Source: Microvelia longipes (lineage: Eukaryota > Arthropoda > Insecta > Hemiptera > Veliidae). From it: DNA of 64,000 nucleotides. A program made the position numbers and the translations under genes. This document shows positions 44,937 to 55,928 of this stretch, one piece after another; the first letter of the stretch is position 1, and each line of letters opens with the position of its first letter. The stretch covers positions 36,977,985 through 37,041,984 of the forward strand of contig JACMZG010001913.1 of the NCBI GenBank assembly GCA_018340805.1, given 5' to 3'. Under the pieces are notes generated by a model. It was not told where the DNA came from. It worked only from the letters and a program-made list of their open reading frames with translations, and did no database searches.

Positions 44937-45694
44937 AAAAACTACGTTCTTGGTGGAGACGTTTTCGACCCCTACTGGTCATAATCATTCATCTGTAATA
45001 TATTAAAATAACATCCAATAATTGATAGAAAAATAATAAATAAGAATACAACATCTACAGAAAAAAAGTTAAAAATAAGTACTTACAGTTAAAACATAAA
45101 GTAAAAGAAGGTTCATAATCACCCCTAAGGGGAAAAGTCAAGAAATTCAAAAGGTATCACCTCATCATCCAAGTCAAGCAAAGAAACTACAAAAACAGAA
45201 AAAAATAAAGGGAAAATAAGGGTCAAGCAAGAGAAGTAAAAAACAGTAAGAGTAAGAAAATTCAAAAGAAATTAACAAACCTGATAAAATATATACAGGG
45301 AACAGCTAGTAGTAAAAGCAGAGAAAGTGAACATATAAGTAAGTATGCAGGCAAAAAAGAAGTCTTTTGAATTTTCTTACTCTTACTGTTTTTTACTTCT
45401 CTTGCTTGACCCTTATTTTCCCTTTATTTTTTTCTGTTTTTGTAGTTTCTTTGCTTGACTTGGATGATGAGGTGATACCTTTTGAATTTCTTGACTTTTC
45501 CCCTTAGGGGTGATTATGAACCTTCTTTTACTTTATGTTTTAACTGTAAGTACTTATTTTTAACTTTTTTCTGTAGATGTTGTATTCTTATTTATTACTT
45601 TTTCTATCAATTTATTGGATGTTATTTTTAATATATTACAGATGAATGATTATGACCAGTAGGGTCGAAACGTCTCCACCAAGAACGTAGTTTT
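44937..45694. repeat. Palindrome 1: ~333-bp near-identical arms, 93-bp loop
   Basis: Arms 44,937-45,269 and 45,363-45,694 are reverse complements with few differences over their full length, including the end block CTACGTTCTTGGTGGAGACG and the inner block GTAAGAAAATTCAAAAGA. A difference near 44,970 is CCCCTACT against AGTAGGG (one base). The 93-bp spacer is unrelated. Transcription from either side would give a hairpin of over 300 bp. Confidence 0.9.
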
Positions 45695-45744
45695 AGCGAA
45701 TTTCCCTTTGAAAATTCGCCTAATGGGATAGGCGTCATGGCGGA

Positions 45745-45806
45745 ATTTCGAACCTCGGACCACGACACAAATCCGTTTCAGAGTCCCTTATGACGAAAAA
45801 ATACTT
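45745..45806. repeat. Short dispersed repeat (second copy of the 8,186 block)
   Basis: ACCTCGGACCACGACACAAA then TCCGTTTCAGAG and CCCTTATGACG closely match 8,200-8,256. Class unknown. Confidence 0.55.
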
Positions 45807-45818
45807 TTTTTGAAACTT

Positions 45819-45862
45819 TATATATATATTTATATATATATATATATATATAATATTATATG

Positions 45863-45896
<34 letters not shown>

Positions 45897-45914
45897 ATAT
45901 TTATATATATATAT

Positions 45915-45952
<38 letters not shown>

Positions 45953-46200
45953 TTCTATATGTATTTCTAGACACTTTCTTGTAAACACTCTATCTTTCGA
46001 ACGGATTAATATTTTTTAACCAAACTTAGTACAAAAATCAACCTTCGGGAGGACACGAACCCTATTAAAAACCAGGTTTTTGTGACGTCATTAACCCGGT
46101 TTGCTGAGTCAGCGAAATTTTCAAAAAAATCGGCAAATTCAGGGTTAATATTTTTTGCCGCAAAAAAAGGTCAATATTTATTTTTTTTTGAGACGTTAAA
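45819..46200. repeat. Family D repeat, copy with AT tract
   Basis: (AT)n at 45,819-45,950, then GTATTTCTAGACACTTTCTT, GTAAACACTCTATCTTTCGA, ACCAAACTTAGT, a GGACACGAACCCTAT block, CCAGGTTTTTGTGACGTCAT (TGACGTCA at 46,083-46,090) and TTAACCCGGTTTGCTGAG. Long near-identity with 5,910-6,100 shows it is the same element. Confidence 0.6.
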
Positions 46201-46560
46201 TCGAATGAAACCGGTCTGAAGTCGATACGATCACTATAAGTGACCTAAAAAATCGAAAAAACCATTCTAAATTCCCGAAAACAAAAATTTAGGTCGATAA
46301 AAATAAATTTCGAGTAGGGTGTCGTTTTCAATGTAATTTTGGGCGCGGAATCGAATGAAACCAGTCCGAAGTCGATACGACCACTTTAAGTTACCAAAAA
46401 GTCGAAAAAACCACAAAAATTATAGAAAACCAAAATTACGGTCGTTGAAAATTAAATTTCGAGTAGGGTGTCGTTTTCAATGTTTTTTTGGGCCTCTGAG
46501 ATGAAATGCAGTGGTCCGGAGTCAATACAACCACTCAAACTCAGGGTACCTGGGTTCACA
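46201..46560. repeat. ~150-bp tandem repeat, 2.4 units
   Basis: Units start TCGAATGAAACC at 46,201 and 46,351, and a diverged one near 46,498. They share GAAGTCGATACGA, GAAAAAACCA and TTTCGAGTAGGGTGTCGTTT. Confidence 0.7.
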
Positions 46561-46620
46561 TCCTGGAAGGGTCGATCATTTTTTATCGTTTTTTTACCTT
46601 ATATAAGTTTACAACTAGGA

Positions 46621-47320
46621 AATAATTCTGGCGCGGTGGTCCGCATGTCGGGCGAATTTCCTTTGATGCGTATTTCCGTGCTTTTTATATAAGTTACAAC
46701 TACTAAATAAATAATTCCGGCGCGGTGGTCCGCTGTCGGGCGAATTTCATTTAGAATACGTGTTTCCGTGCTAAACAACCATTTTCTTGCTTATGCAAGA
46801 ACCATGCCCATTGCGTGGTTCCGGTTCATGCTTTAGAACCTAAGCAGTTACTCAATTGTCAAGCACTGCTCGTAACTCATTTTGTCTGTATTTTCCAAAG
46901 GAAATGCGCTAAACCTTTAAAGATAACTGACTAAGCTTAAAGATAAGTAACTAAGCTTTAAACTAGTGCAAATAATAGAGCGTACTTCTAATTTTAGAGG
47001 CATAGTTTTGTGCACCAACTGGATAGTTATGCGCATTTCCTTTGGAAAATACAGACAAAATGAGTTACGAGCAGTGCTTGACAATTGAGTAACTGCTTAG
47101 GTTCTAAAGCATGAACCGGAACCACGCAATGGGCATGGTTCTTGCATAAGCAAGAAAATGGTTGTTTAGCACGGAAACACGTATTCTAAATGAAATTCGC
47201 CCGACAGCGGACCACCGCGCCGGAATTATTTATTTAGTAGTTGTAAACTTATATAAAAAGCACGGAAACACGCATCAAAGGAAATTCGCCCGACATGCGG
47301 ACCACCGCGCCAGAATTATT
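46621..47320. repeat. Palindrome 2: ~290-bp near-identical arms, 121-bp loop
   Basis: Arms 46,621-46,909 and 47,031-47,320 are reverse complements with about one substitution and one or two single-base indels. Each arm begins with two tandem copies (~95 bp) of a block with GGCGCGGTGGTCCGCATGTC, GGGCGAATTTC and TTTCCGTGCT, then a single-copy part with TTCTTGCTTATGCAAGAACC (itself a small hairpin). A fragment of the repeated block occurs at 2,717-2,760. Confidence 0.9.
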
Positions 47321-47353
47321 TATTTATTTACCCTTTGGACCACAGCTCTCAAA

Positions 47354-48303
47354 CCTATTCGACACAGGGTACAAACGTTTAGTTTTTTATAAATAAATAA
47401 AAAAAAATTTAACAAACAAAAAAGTTTTGTTACATGGAGTGACTTATTTTTTCATTTTTATAATAGACTCTATGGATATATTTAAGATACTACGTATATT
47501 TTTATGTATTTTGTCATGTTTATGTTTCTCGTATGCCTCTCGTTTTTTATTAATGTTCTTTCTTACTTAATTTTTACAATTATCTAATAAACTTTTTTTA
47601 AGTTAGCTACACCCCTTAATTTAACATTTAGTTTAAACAGTGTTATTTTTTCATATTTTAAAATCTCAATATTAATATCCTAAACATTAACTTAACTTGG
47701 ATTTACATTAGATTAGTTGTTTCAAAATTTATATTATTATATTTAAAATTACTTTAAAAAATATATTTAAGATTATTTAAAAATACTGAATCTACAAAAC
47801 ATACAGAAATGGCTCACATTATTGTGTACTGAATTATGCAAGCGAATTATTATAAATTTTCCTTTTCATGTATTACTGGTAAAGAGCTTCTATTTGTAGG
47901 TGTTTTTCATGTTTATTTTTAAAAGCACACAACATAAATATATGTTTAAAACCTTTCCTCTTTGATTTAGGTTGGTATATTCTGTTTTTGTTGTGATACT
48001 TTGAATAGGGTTTTCTTTCCAATGCTATAATATCTCTTTATTTTGATTTAGAGTATTTTTATGTTTTCTAGAGATATATTCTGATTTGGAAATATGGGTT
48101 TCCATGTTAAAGCAGATACAGTATTTATTTATAATTAAGTCCATCACTATTTATTATTATTGTTTAATTCTTTTCATTATTTTGTCAGCAATTTTGCTAG
48201 ATTTATAAATGGGACGGGTTATTACCAATTCACCATCTTTAAATATTAGGTCATTAGTTGTTTTGACGGAGATTTTGTAGAATAAACTCACCTTTAATTT
48301 AAA
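47354..48303. other. AT-rich spacer
   Basis: No gene or recognisable repeat. Confidence 0.4.
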
Positions 48304-48557
48304 ATAAAACACACTAGAATAAAAAAACAAGTAATATATTGTCAACCACAAAAGTATAAAAAAATTAAATCTGATCGGTTTCGACTTTCGTCGAAACCGA
48401 CTTTCGACGTCATCATCAGAGCTGTTTACAGACTGAGTCTCAGGTTTCAGTATGTAAACAGCTCTGATGATGACGTAAAGTCGAAACCGGTCAGTTATAC
48501 TTTTTTATGCTATTGTAGTTAACAATATATTAATTGTTTTTGATTTTAGTGTTTTTT
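48304..48557. mobile_element. Foldback element with GGTTTCGAC / GATGATGACG core
   Basis: Outer arms pair AACACACTAGAAT.. with ..GATTTTAGTGTTTT, then GTAATATATTG with CAATATATTA, GGTTTCGAC with GTCGAAACC, and CGTCATCATCAGAGCTGTTTAC with its complement. Near the right is CTGATGATGACG then AAAGTCGAAACC, a layout resembling hammerhead boxes (CUGANGA ... GAAA) but with an extra base before the helix. An additional GTCGAAACCGA insertion in the left arm (about 48,391) breaks symmetry. Confidence 0.6.
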
Positions 48558-48619
48558 CATTATTAAAAATCATTTACATGTTACACTATATGGGTGTCCT
48601 AATATATTCTTTTGATGCA

Positions 48620-48855
48620 AATATGTCGTCATTTGATAAAAGAAAGTCAATATAGTCTTTTTGTAGTTATGTCGTCATTTGATAAAAGAAAAGTCAATAT
48701 AGTCTTTGTTGTAGTTATGTCGTCATTTGATAAAAGAAAGTCAATATAGTCTTTGTTGTAGTTATGTCGTCATTTGATAAAAGAAAAGTCAGTATAGTCT
48801 TTTGTTGTAGTTATGTCGTCATTTGATAAAAGGAAAGTCAATGTCTTTTGTTGCA
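48620..48855. repeat. ~48-bp minisatellite, 5 units
   Basis: Unit: ATGTCGTCATTTGATAAAAG, AAAAGTCAATATAGTC and TTTTGTTGTAGTT, with one-base length changes in homopolymers between units. Confidence 0.9.
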
Positions 48856-49082
48856 GTCGTTTTTTGTTTGCAGTTAATTCCATAATTAGCGTTTTTCTTA
48901 CTATTACTTTATCTCTGCGGTTTTGTACAATGTTTTGTGGTTTAAAAAAATCTCCAACTGTATGACATGTTTCTAGAATTATTAATTTTTGCATTCTAAT
49001 ATATTTCTAGGTAGTTGATCGTTGTTTTCCGTTTTGATAACAGTAATATAGGATTGGGAACTTCTGGGATAGTAATAATATG

Positions 49083-49333
49083 TATTGAAACATATAGTGG
49101 AAAAGTTATGAGGTTGCAAAAAATCCGTAACCGGGATTTCAACTGTTTAAACATATAGTGGAAAAGTTATGAGGTTGCAAAAAAAATCCGAAACCGGGAT
49201 TTCAACTATTGAAACATATAGTGGAAAAGTTATGAGGTTGCAAAAAAATCCGTAACCGGGATTTCAACTATTGAAACATATAGTGGAAAAGTTATGAGGT
49301 TGCAAAAAAAATCCGAAACCGGGATTTCAACTG
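49083..49333. repeat. ~62-bp minisatellite, 4 units
   Basis: Unit: ATTGAAACATATAGTGGAAA, AGTTATGAGGTTGC and AAAAAAATCCGAAACCGGGA then TTTCAACT. Spacings between units are 61, 63 and 62. The GCAAAAAAATCCGAAACCGG block is the head of family D, so this minisatellite seems to have grown out of that element. Confidence 0.9.
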
Positions 49334-50090
49334 TACTATTGTATTAAGCGCTTTCAAGACCATCCAAGCACTTTATACCAATCAAAACGGTAGCACTAGA
49401 GGAGTTCATCGTATAATGATAAATAAAAGAGTCTCTCCACTAAATTAGTTTATTAAAAAACAAAGCCGGCTTTCAACTCCAAAAGGTCATCATCAACAAA
49501 ACTGAGTTTTGTCATAAACAAAACTCATCCGGTTTGCGCATCTTTGCTCCAGAATTATTTCATATTTAATGGACCGAATATAAAAATTCTATGCATCCTT
49601 TTGTAATTCCTACTTTATGGACCATAGTTATGGTCCATTCAATATCCGAAACTATTTATGTAGAAATGCATTAACTTTATTCTTCTTTTTATGCAAAACA
49701 TTTAGTTTATTGTTTTCATTAAATTAATTTGGCAATATTAAAAAGAACCCCTGCATTTAGATAATTGTACCCCATCCTTTATTCTATAAAACCAGATAAA
49801 AAGGAAACACGTTGTTCCATTAGGTTCCAGATCTCATATTATACCAGAAAATACATTTGGCATTATTCATCGTTATCCTTTTTTACAGCCTTACAATTTT
49901 ACCATAAGAAATAATGGTCAATCCTTTCTTCTCTTTTTAAGTTCTTTCATAACAACATTAGGCATTGAATTTTTATTTCAAAAATATCCATTCTGTCTTA
50001 ATCAGTGTTTTTCTATGACTCCATCTTTAAGTAATATGTATTATGCAGTATTATATCCTTAGAGTGAGCGTGGATGGAGTCCATTGTAAA
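49334..50090. other. Spacer with a half copy of the GAAAGCGC foldback family
   Basis: At about 49,428-49,500 the stretch AGAGTCTCTCCACTAAATTA, then AAAGCCGGCTTTCAAC and AAAAGGTCATCATCA, is one arm of the family found at 50,091 and 62,463; the partner arm is not seen. The remainder is AT-rich without genes. Confidence 0.5.
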
Positions 50091-50230
50091 TAATAAAAGA
50101 AAAGAAGTCTCTCCACAAAATAAAACTTCATTGGAAAGCGCTTTCAACTGATGATGGCCTCTAGTCAGGTTGAAAGCGCTTTGCCAATAGTTTTTTTTTT
50201 GTGGAGAGACTCCTTTTCTTTCATTATTAA
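50091..50230. mobile_element. Foldback element of the GAAAGCGC family
   Basis: Left arm TAATAAAAGAAAAGAAGTCTCTCCAC (given here as TAATAAAAGAAA and GTCTCTCCAC) pairs with GTGGAGAGAC and TTTCTTTCATTATTA on the right. Inner blocks TTGGAAAGCGCTTTCAAC and GTTGAAAGCGCTTTGCCAA pair around CTGATGATGGCCTCTAGTCAG, and GAAAGCGCTTTC is itself palindromic. Confidence 0.65.
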
Positions 50231-50559
50231 TGCAGTATTAGATTACAAAAAACTGATGACAGGTAACTAGTAGAATTTACCGTTATTTTTAGCATTTTTT
50301 TCCTCAGCAAATTAGATAAAGTCATGGGCTAAGTCTAACATCGGACTAAAGTAATATATAAACCAAGTAGAGAACCAAACCGTTCTCTTATACTTAAAAT
50401 AATATTTTAAAGAACATACAGACGACAATGTATTGCCTTAAATATAGCTTTAAATTACTACTGCTTTGATCATATTCAAACATTTTAGGTGATAGTAGTT
50501 AAATTGCCAATTTCATTTTTAGGATAATTTTTCAGGATTTCACCTAAATTATCCGTTTC

Positions 50560-50740
50560 TGTTGTTTGTATGACCTTCTTAATAATTTTCACGAAGTTGT
50601 CTGTCACTTTGTGTGTTTGCTACTTATTATATTTATGGTAGAGAGTTGAAACTTGCTAAATAAATTAATTATTAGGTCTAATACTTTTATCCGAAAAATA
50701 TTTTTATGACGTCATTAACCCACACTTATAGTAAGCAAAT
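50560..50740. repeat. Family D repeat fragment
   Basis: GTCTGTCACTTTGTGTGTTTG, then GGTAGAGAGTTGAAACTTGC and a perfect TGACGTCA at 50,707-50,714 followed by TTAACCC. It runs straight into a 5S-like SINE copy. Confidence 0.5.
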
Positions 50741-50880
50741 AAGTTATGCAGCATCGATCAGGTCAGTGTCTGGATTAAAACAAATGTATTTACTGTCTGA
50801 GGACAAGCGAAGCGAGTCCCAAGTAGTGAGGATGAGCGTAGCGAATTTTCGTAGCGATTGAAAATTCGGAAGTACCTCAT
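50741..50880 (+). repeat. 5S-rRNA-like SINE copy 5
   Basis: AAGTTATGCAGCATCGATCA and GGTCAGTGTCTGGAT, then AACAAATGTATTTACTGTCTG and GAGGACAAGCGAAGCGAGTC. A further GAGGATGAGCGTAGCGAATT and a small hairpin (GAATTTTCG...CGATTGAAAATTC) follow. The box C part is deleted. Confidence 0.5.
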
Positions 50881-51325
50881 ACTCGATTTTTTTATTTGAT
50901 TTTGTTAAGTTTTTACTTCAAGGCTTCTTTCGTATTGTTTTATTTAGCCCTAATACCATGTAATAATGTTACATGCCTATGTTTGGAATAAAGCCAGGGT
51001 TTTAAGAAAACAAATCTGTTGAAAAGCTCTCATTGAAATAGGTTTCGTGCAAACGATTTGCAGGATGTATATAGATGTATCCGGGCGTCTTTTTCTTTTC
51101 ACTTTCTTGAATTAAATAAATACTTTATATACTTGCTAAAAGGAAAAAAGAAGATGCCTTATTCGTATTACATTGTATGACCTTGAAACAAATTCCTTTA
51201 TTTTATACTAGGCTTACAGTACATAGGCCTTATGACCTTGAAACAAGTTCCCTTATTATATACCATACTAGCTTAATGAAAGCAAGGTCAATACACAGTA
51301 TCTAATCTTTCGTAAGTTACGGCCA
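50881..51325. other. Spacer
   Basis: A partially repeated phrase (ATGACCTTGAAACAAATTCC at 51,177 and ATGACCTTGAAACAAGTTCC at 51,230) marks a short tandem duplication. No gene. Confidence 0.45.
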
Positions 51326-51449
51326 TTTCTAATGTAAAAATAAATTCACAATATAGTAAATCATAAAAATTAATTAAGTAAACAAAAACAAACCATCAAT
51401 ACCATATTACCTTCCTCTCAAACCTCAACACTTATCGGCCTTAAGCTAA

Positions 51450-51671
51450 TCAGGAGCTGAGCAGCTTCTTATCCCTGATCTCCACAACATAAGATAACGT
51501 ACCAGTTCTTTTAATAACTGTCCTCTGGCTATAATCCTTCCCAACATTTCCTAAAACCCATACCCTATCCCCTTCCTCAAATTCTATTTTCTTTCTTTTC
51601 CTATCGTGATATACCTTTCGCTTTGCAGCTGCCTCATCTATCGCCTGCCTCCCCATAGTTTTCACTGGCAA
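51450..51671 (-). pseudogene. Gypsy integrase C-terminal fragment
   Basis: Reads AAKRKVYHDRKRKKIEFEEG, DRVWVLGNVGKDYSQ, TVIKRTGTLSYVVEI and RDKKLLSS before a stop. The FxxGDxVWVRN...TGxLSYxVEI pattern is that of the integrase tail (GPY/F-like module) of gypsy/K02A2.6-type elements in arthropods. The usual HVDQLR ending is missing. Sequence upstream is degraded. Confidence 0.7.
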
Positions 51672-52312
51672 CTCTGTGTAAGCTGTGAGCTTTCCTGTTT
51701 ACTGGAGTCTCGGTGCCTCTATCTTCTTACTAATAGTTTCAACATTGGCAGTAACAGACACCCAGGATCGTATAACATAGGTACTTGCACTTTGTTAATG
51801 TAAATATTACCAGCATTACCTCATTAGCAGCTTCCAAAATGCTCCCAAATGTTCTAACTTCCCCATACCCTTTAGTCTATCACTTTTGTTATCCTGATCT
51901 GAACTATTGATATCCTGTTCCCTATTTCTATGGTTCAGCCTCCTAACATACTTATTTTGATTCTCTATATTAGCTCTTCCTTTTACTATAAAAACTTTAG
52001 CTGAATAAATTTCCTATTCACACGCTAAGCATTTCTTTCCCTTAACTTAATAATCCCTTCCCCTTCCTAATACCCGCAACTAAAACAACCTTCTACCCCT
52101 AACTCATGTAAATCTTTAGGTTACTACGTCTTAGTGCCACTGATGGTGATCCTGGTTTTGACTCCGTTTTACTAGTTTGTACTCTGTTAATATTATCTTG
52201 CTTAGCATGTCAGTTCTAGCATTCGGCTCTGCTTCGCCATCGTTAGCTTGCTCTAGCGATAAGACTGTTTCCAAGACGTTTTGTAAGGTTGTACAATTCT
52301 TAGGATGCAATT

Positions 52313-52531
52313 TTATAACCTCTCTTTGCCACTTAGCAACCGTATAAGTCTCTCATAATTGAACCCTATAAGAAACTGATTTCTGAGCCGCTCGTCAAGG
52401 GACCTTCCAAACTCGCAATGAAGTGCCGAACTTCTTAGTGTAGCTATACATTTTTCTATGAACTTTTCTTCTTTGCATTGTTGCAGAGCAATTTTTTCCT
52501 TTTGGCAAAAATAAATGTTGGTTTTATACAA
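52313..52531 (-). pseudogene. Gypsy gag fragment
   Basis: CKEEKFIEKCIATLRSSALH, CEFGRSLDERLRNQFLIGF and YERLIRLLS match the conserved gag pattern (E-x-I-x-x-Y...LR...A..C.FG..LD..LRD.F..G......LL). It closes at TAA/TGA after KERL. A continuing, frame-broken gag N-terminus may extend to about 52,800 on the minus strand. Confidence 0.65.
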
Positions 52532-52990
52532 AACTCAGCTAAAACCTGTTTTACCATCCATTTCAACGTCAATAAATTTATCTAAAATAAATTTAAATCC
52601 TTCCGGTCCAACTTGGCTCATTAGTAGCTTTCGTTTGATGTCATCTTCGTCCAATCAATTCAAGCCATGTATACCGCTTTCCAGCTCAAATCTCTTTAAA
52701 TAATAGTCCCACGACTCAATAGATTGATCAAATTTGTTAAACGAAATTTAGATATAATATTGTCTTTTCTTATACCTAAAGCTCTCTGCTTCTCTGTCTC
52801 TTCATCTGACCCTCCTGCTCCTGTTTTACTCACTCATACCCTCGTCACCAAATTTAGTATCTATACTAGTAAAAAATGTCTTTACTATGTTTCACCCATT
52901 TCTAATGTAAAAATAAATTTACAATGAAATAAATCATAAAAAAATTAAAAATAAACTAAGCAAACTTAAACAACCCTTAAATATCATAAA

Positions 52991-54370
52991 CATGTCTTTA
53001 GGGTTTGTGACCTAATAAACTTGAAACAAATTTATTTTATTTTTAGGCATAACCTTAAAAATCTAAAGGTAAGCTCAAGGTGCTTTTGAGGATAAATATA
53101 TAATATGTCATTCTTTTCTCTTTCTTAGTGAGAAAAATATTAAATTCCAGAAAAATGTTAAAATTTTTAAAAATGAAATAAAAATTGGGTATAGAGCATC
53201 TCGGGAATTTTTCTCATTACATCAGATTAATGCTCATCCCTACATGATTCATTTTTAGTTTTATACTATTTTTAAAAAAACTTCAAGAAGTCAGTCTATA
53301 AAAATTAATACTGATAATAGGATGAAATTTGACACTATTCTTGCATTTACATATGACTACAATAATGCTAAATTATAAAACCCATAAAAATATCATCCGC
53401 GCTTTTTAAATTATATATGTTTTGCTATAAAACATATATAGTCATAATTGCAAGTGTTCATTGGTAAACTTGACTTTATAAAGTCATTAGACTTTATAAA
53501 AAAATATTTTCTGGTAGCGCATCTAGATTTGGTACTGATTGATTTTGGTACCAAGTTTTGCATTTCTAGCATAAACACACTAAGAGTTACAATAATAACA
53601 AACCTACACACTTACATACATTCTTACAGCTTAGTAAAACCCCTCAGGATGTTTCAAAACACCTAAAACGGATAATTCAGTTGAATATCAGGTTTCAGAT
53701 TACTAGAACAAAGACAATACTTCTCTATTATACCTACTTGATATTGGATTGTCCTAATATTTGGTACTCATCTTAAAAAAATCTGTTGATGGTACCTAGG
53801 AGCTTTTCCTCACCACGTCGATTATGCAAAGCATCCTGATTCGTCTGATGATTTCTTAAATGTAGATTTAATATTGAAATATTATATATTTTAATATTGA
53901 AATATTATATATTTTAATATTTTCTCTAAATTCATTAAATCTGAATTTTGATAAAATTAAGTTTTTAACTGAATTTCTTATCTTTATAACTATTATATTT
54001 ATTTTTTTAAACAAGTTCTTCACTGGCAAAAGTTTCCTTTTATTCAACTATTATATTAATATATTTTTTTATAATTATAATTATTATTTGTACACATTTA
54101 TTATTATTATTTTAAATTATTTCTAAATCGATTTACGTATTTTTTTCTGTATATAAAAATATCTATAAGTATGTAATTCAACTATTTATTTATTCATGAA
54201 GCTATAAATATATATAGTTACTTTGCATATCTTTTTACTACTTAAAGATTCAAAATTTTATTACATATTGGCCCTGCTAAAATTTTAGTAGATAACACTT
54301 GTATATTATATAGAGCATGTGACAAAAAAAAAACATTTTAGGTAGGGTTACTACCTTAAAAAAAATCGTT
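52991..54370. other. AT-rich spacer
   Basis: Small AT duplications (AAATATTATATATTTTAATA at about 53,877). No gene. Confidence 0.4.
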
Positions 54371-54456
54371 TTGCACGTCCTCAGACGGTAAATACATTGG
54401 TTTTATCCCCAGCGGACACTCGTCCAGGCACTGTCCACGCTCGATTCTACCTAACG
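54371..54456 (-). repeat. 5S-rRNA-like SINE copy 6 (minus strand)
   Basis: Minus strand: AATCGAGCGTGGACAGTGCC, TGGACGAGTGTCCGCTGGGG, then ATAAAACCAATGTATTTACC and GTCTGAGGACGTG. Box A is weak; the GTGCCTGGA..GAGTGTCCGCTGGGG block aligns with box C. Confidence 0.5.
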
Positions 54457-54601
54457 TTTATCCAACACAAACCTTTAATATACTTGCTGTAATGAAACGA
54501 AACTCATTATCATCAGCATTAGTTAAATGTTTATCAAATACCTTGTATACGTTTTTAAAAAAAAGTTAAAATAGATTACATTAAAATACCTACACACATT
54601 T

Positions 54602-54762
54602 TATTATATATATATATATATATATAATATATATAATATAATATATATATTATATATATATATATTATATTTATATGTGTATGTATATATATATGTGGTG
54701 TGTGTGTGTGTGCATGTATATGTATAAATAATATATATATTAATAATATATATTTATATATA
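54602..54762. repeat. (AT)n/(GT)n compound microsatellite
   Basis: AT tracts with a central GTGTGTGTGTGTGTG run at about 54,694-54,710. Confidence 0.9.
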
Positions 54763-54856
54763 TGTTTTTTTTTTGTTTTTGTATTTAGCATGTTAAAAAA
54801 AATTTTCTAAAAAATGTTTTATTTTGTATGCTTTAAAAATTTTTTTTTATGTATGT

Positions 54857-54931
54857 ATGTATAAATATATATAATAATATATATATATTATATTATATAT
54901 ATTATATATATATATATATATTATATTACTA
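54857..54931. repeat. (AT)n microsatellite
   Basis: AT tract with phase breaks, preceded by ATGTATGTATGTATA. Confidence 0.9.
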
Positions 54932-55864
54932 TCTATCACTCACCATATGTGCCAACGTGTCATAGTATATGCATTGACGTAGACGCAATGACGCAACCCC
55001 AAAGGCATCAGGACATACAACTCATTATACCGTAGAGAAATTCGCTAGCAACCAAAATCTATAACACCTTTCTTTACTTCACTCTCTATTTATTTGTTTA
55101 AATACAGTATGTTTCTCACTAATGTCAGGGTGTTTCTAAACATAGAAATCCTTTTAGAGCTATATCAAACATGTCCGGAGAGTTATCAGAAAAACTATGA
55201 TGATAACTGAACCCATAGCATTAGTTCCATGGCACATAATATAAATAAACCTTCACCTGTTCATTATCAAACCACCGACTACAACAAACTGTCGTTACAT
55301 TCAGGTATCTATAATGTAAAATACCTATTATATATTTGACGTAAAAATTTCACTAAAAAAAATGTTTAGTAATTTGCATATTGAGTGAATTTTAACATGA
55401 AAGTTTTGAGCGGATTTCAAACACGATAATGCTAGTTATGTGATAAGTTGCATAAAAAGAGCGGGATTAATTGTGGGAATTGAATCCAGCAAATCCCAAA
55501 TTTTAAATATAAATAAAACGCTTGTTACAAAATTGTTAATTATCGAGAAACTAAGACTGACCCTGATTACAATAAGCCCGAGATAAAAAATAGACATACA
55601 TAAATATAAAGATAGAATTTAAAAAATCATGCTTGTTTTTTAAATTACATGCTAACGAATATCAACTTGTAGTGGTCTCAATAAGACGCTATAACAAAAA
55701 TGTTTACATATAATGAATATAAATTAAAAATTTGAAAAAAAAAAATAAAAATACAAACATAATCTGGTAATTCCTCAACGCATAAATGACAAACAAATAA
55801 TGAGAAAATATAGATAAATAATCAAAATTAGTATCTTGATTGATTTTTGAATACACACACACAA

Positions 55865-55868
<4 letters not shown>
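54932..55868. other. Spacer
   Basis: No gene or repeat recognised; 54,940-55,300 is less AT-biased than its surroundings. Confidence 0.35.

Positions 55869-55928
<60 letters not shown>

Larger units (their letters stand above)
44905..47353. mobile_element. Composite bounded by a perfect 35-bp inverted repeat, holding two large palindromes
   Basis: The 35 bases at 44,905-44,939 (starting TTTGAGAGCTGTGGTCC) occur perfectly inverted at 47,319-47,353. Palindrome 1 (44,937-45,694) starts at the inner edge of the left copy and palindrome 2 (46,621-47,320) ends at the inner edge of the right copy. Between them lie a family D repeat with an AT tract and a 150-bp tandem repeat. No protein frame with a transposase motif is seen and no target duplication is obvious. 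It could be a composite foldback transposon or a product of rearrangement. Confidence 0.55.
51326..52990 (-). mobile_element. Internally deleted gypsy-type LTR element
   Basis: On the minus strand a gag fragment (52,531-52,313) is followed after only about 640 bp by the C-terminus of a pol protein (51,671-51,450), so protease, RT, RNase H and most of integrase are deleted. CCATTTCTAATGTAAAAATA then ATTTACAAT...AATCATAAAAA occurs as direct repeats at about 51,326-51,410 and 52,888-52,990, possible LTR or UTR remnants. Confidence 0.6.
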
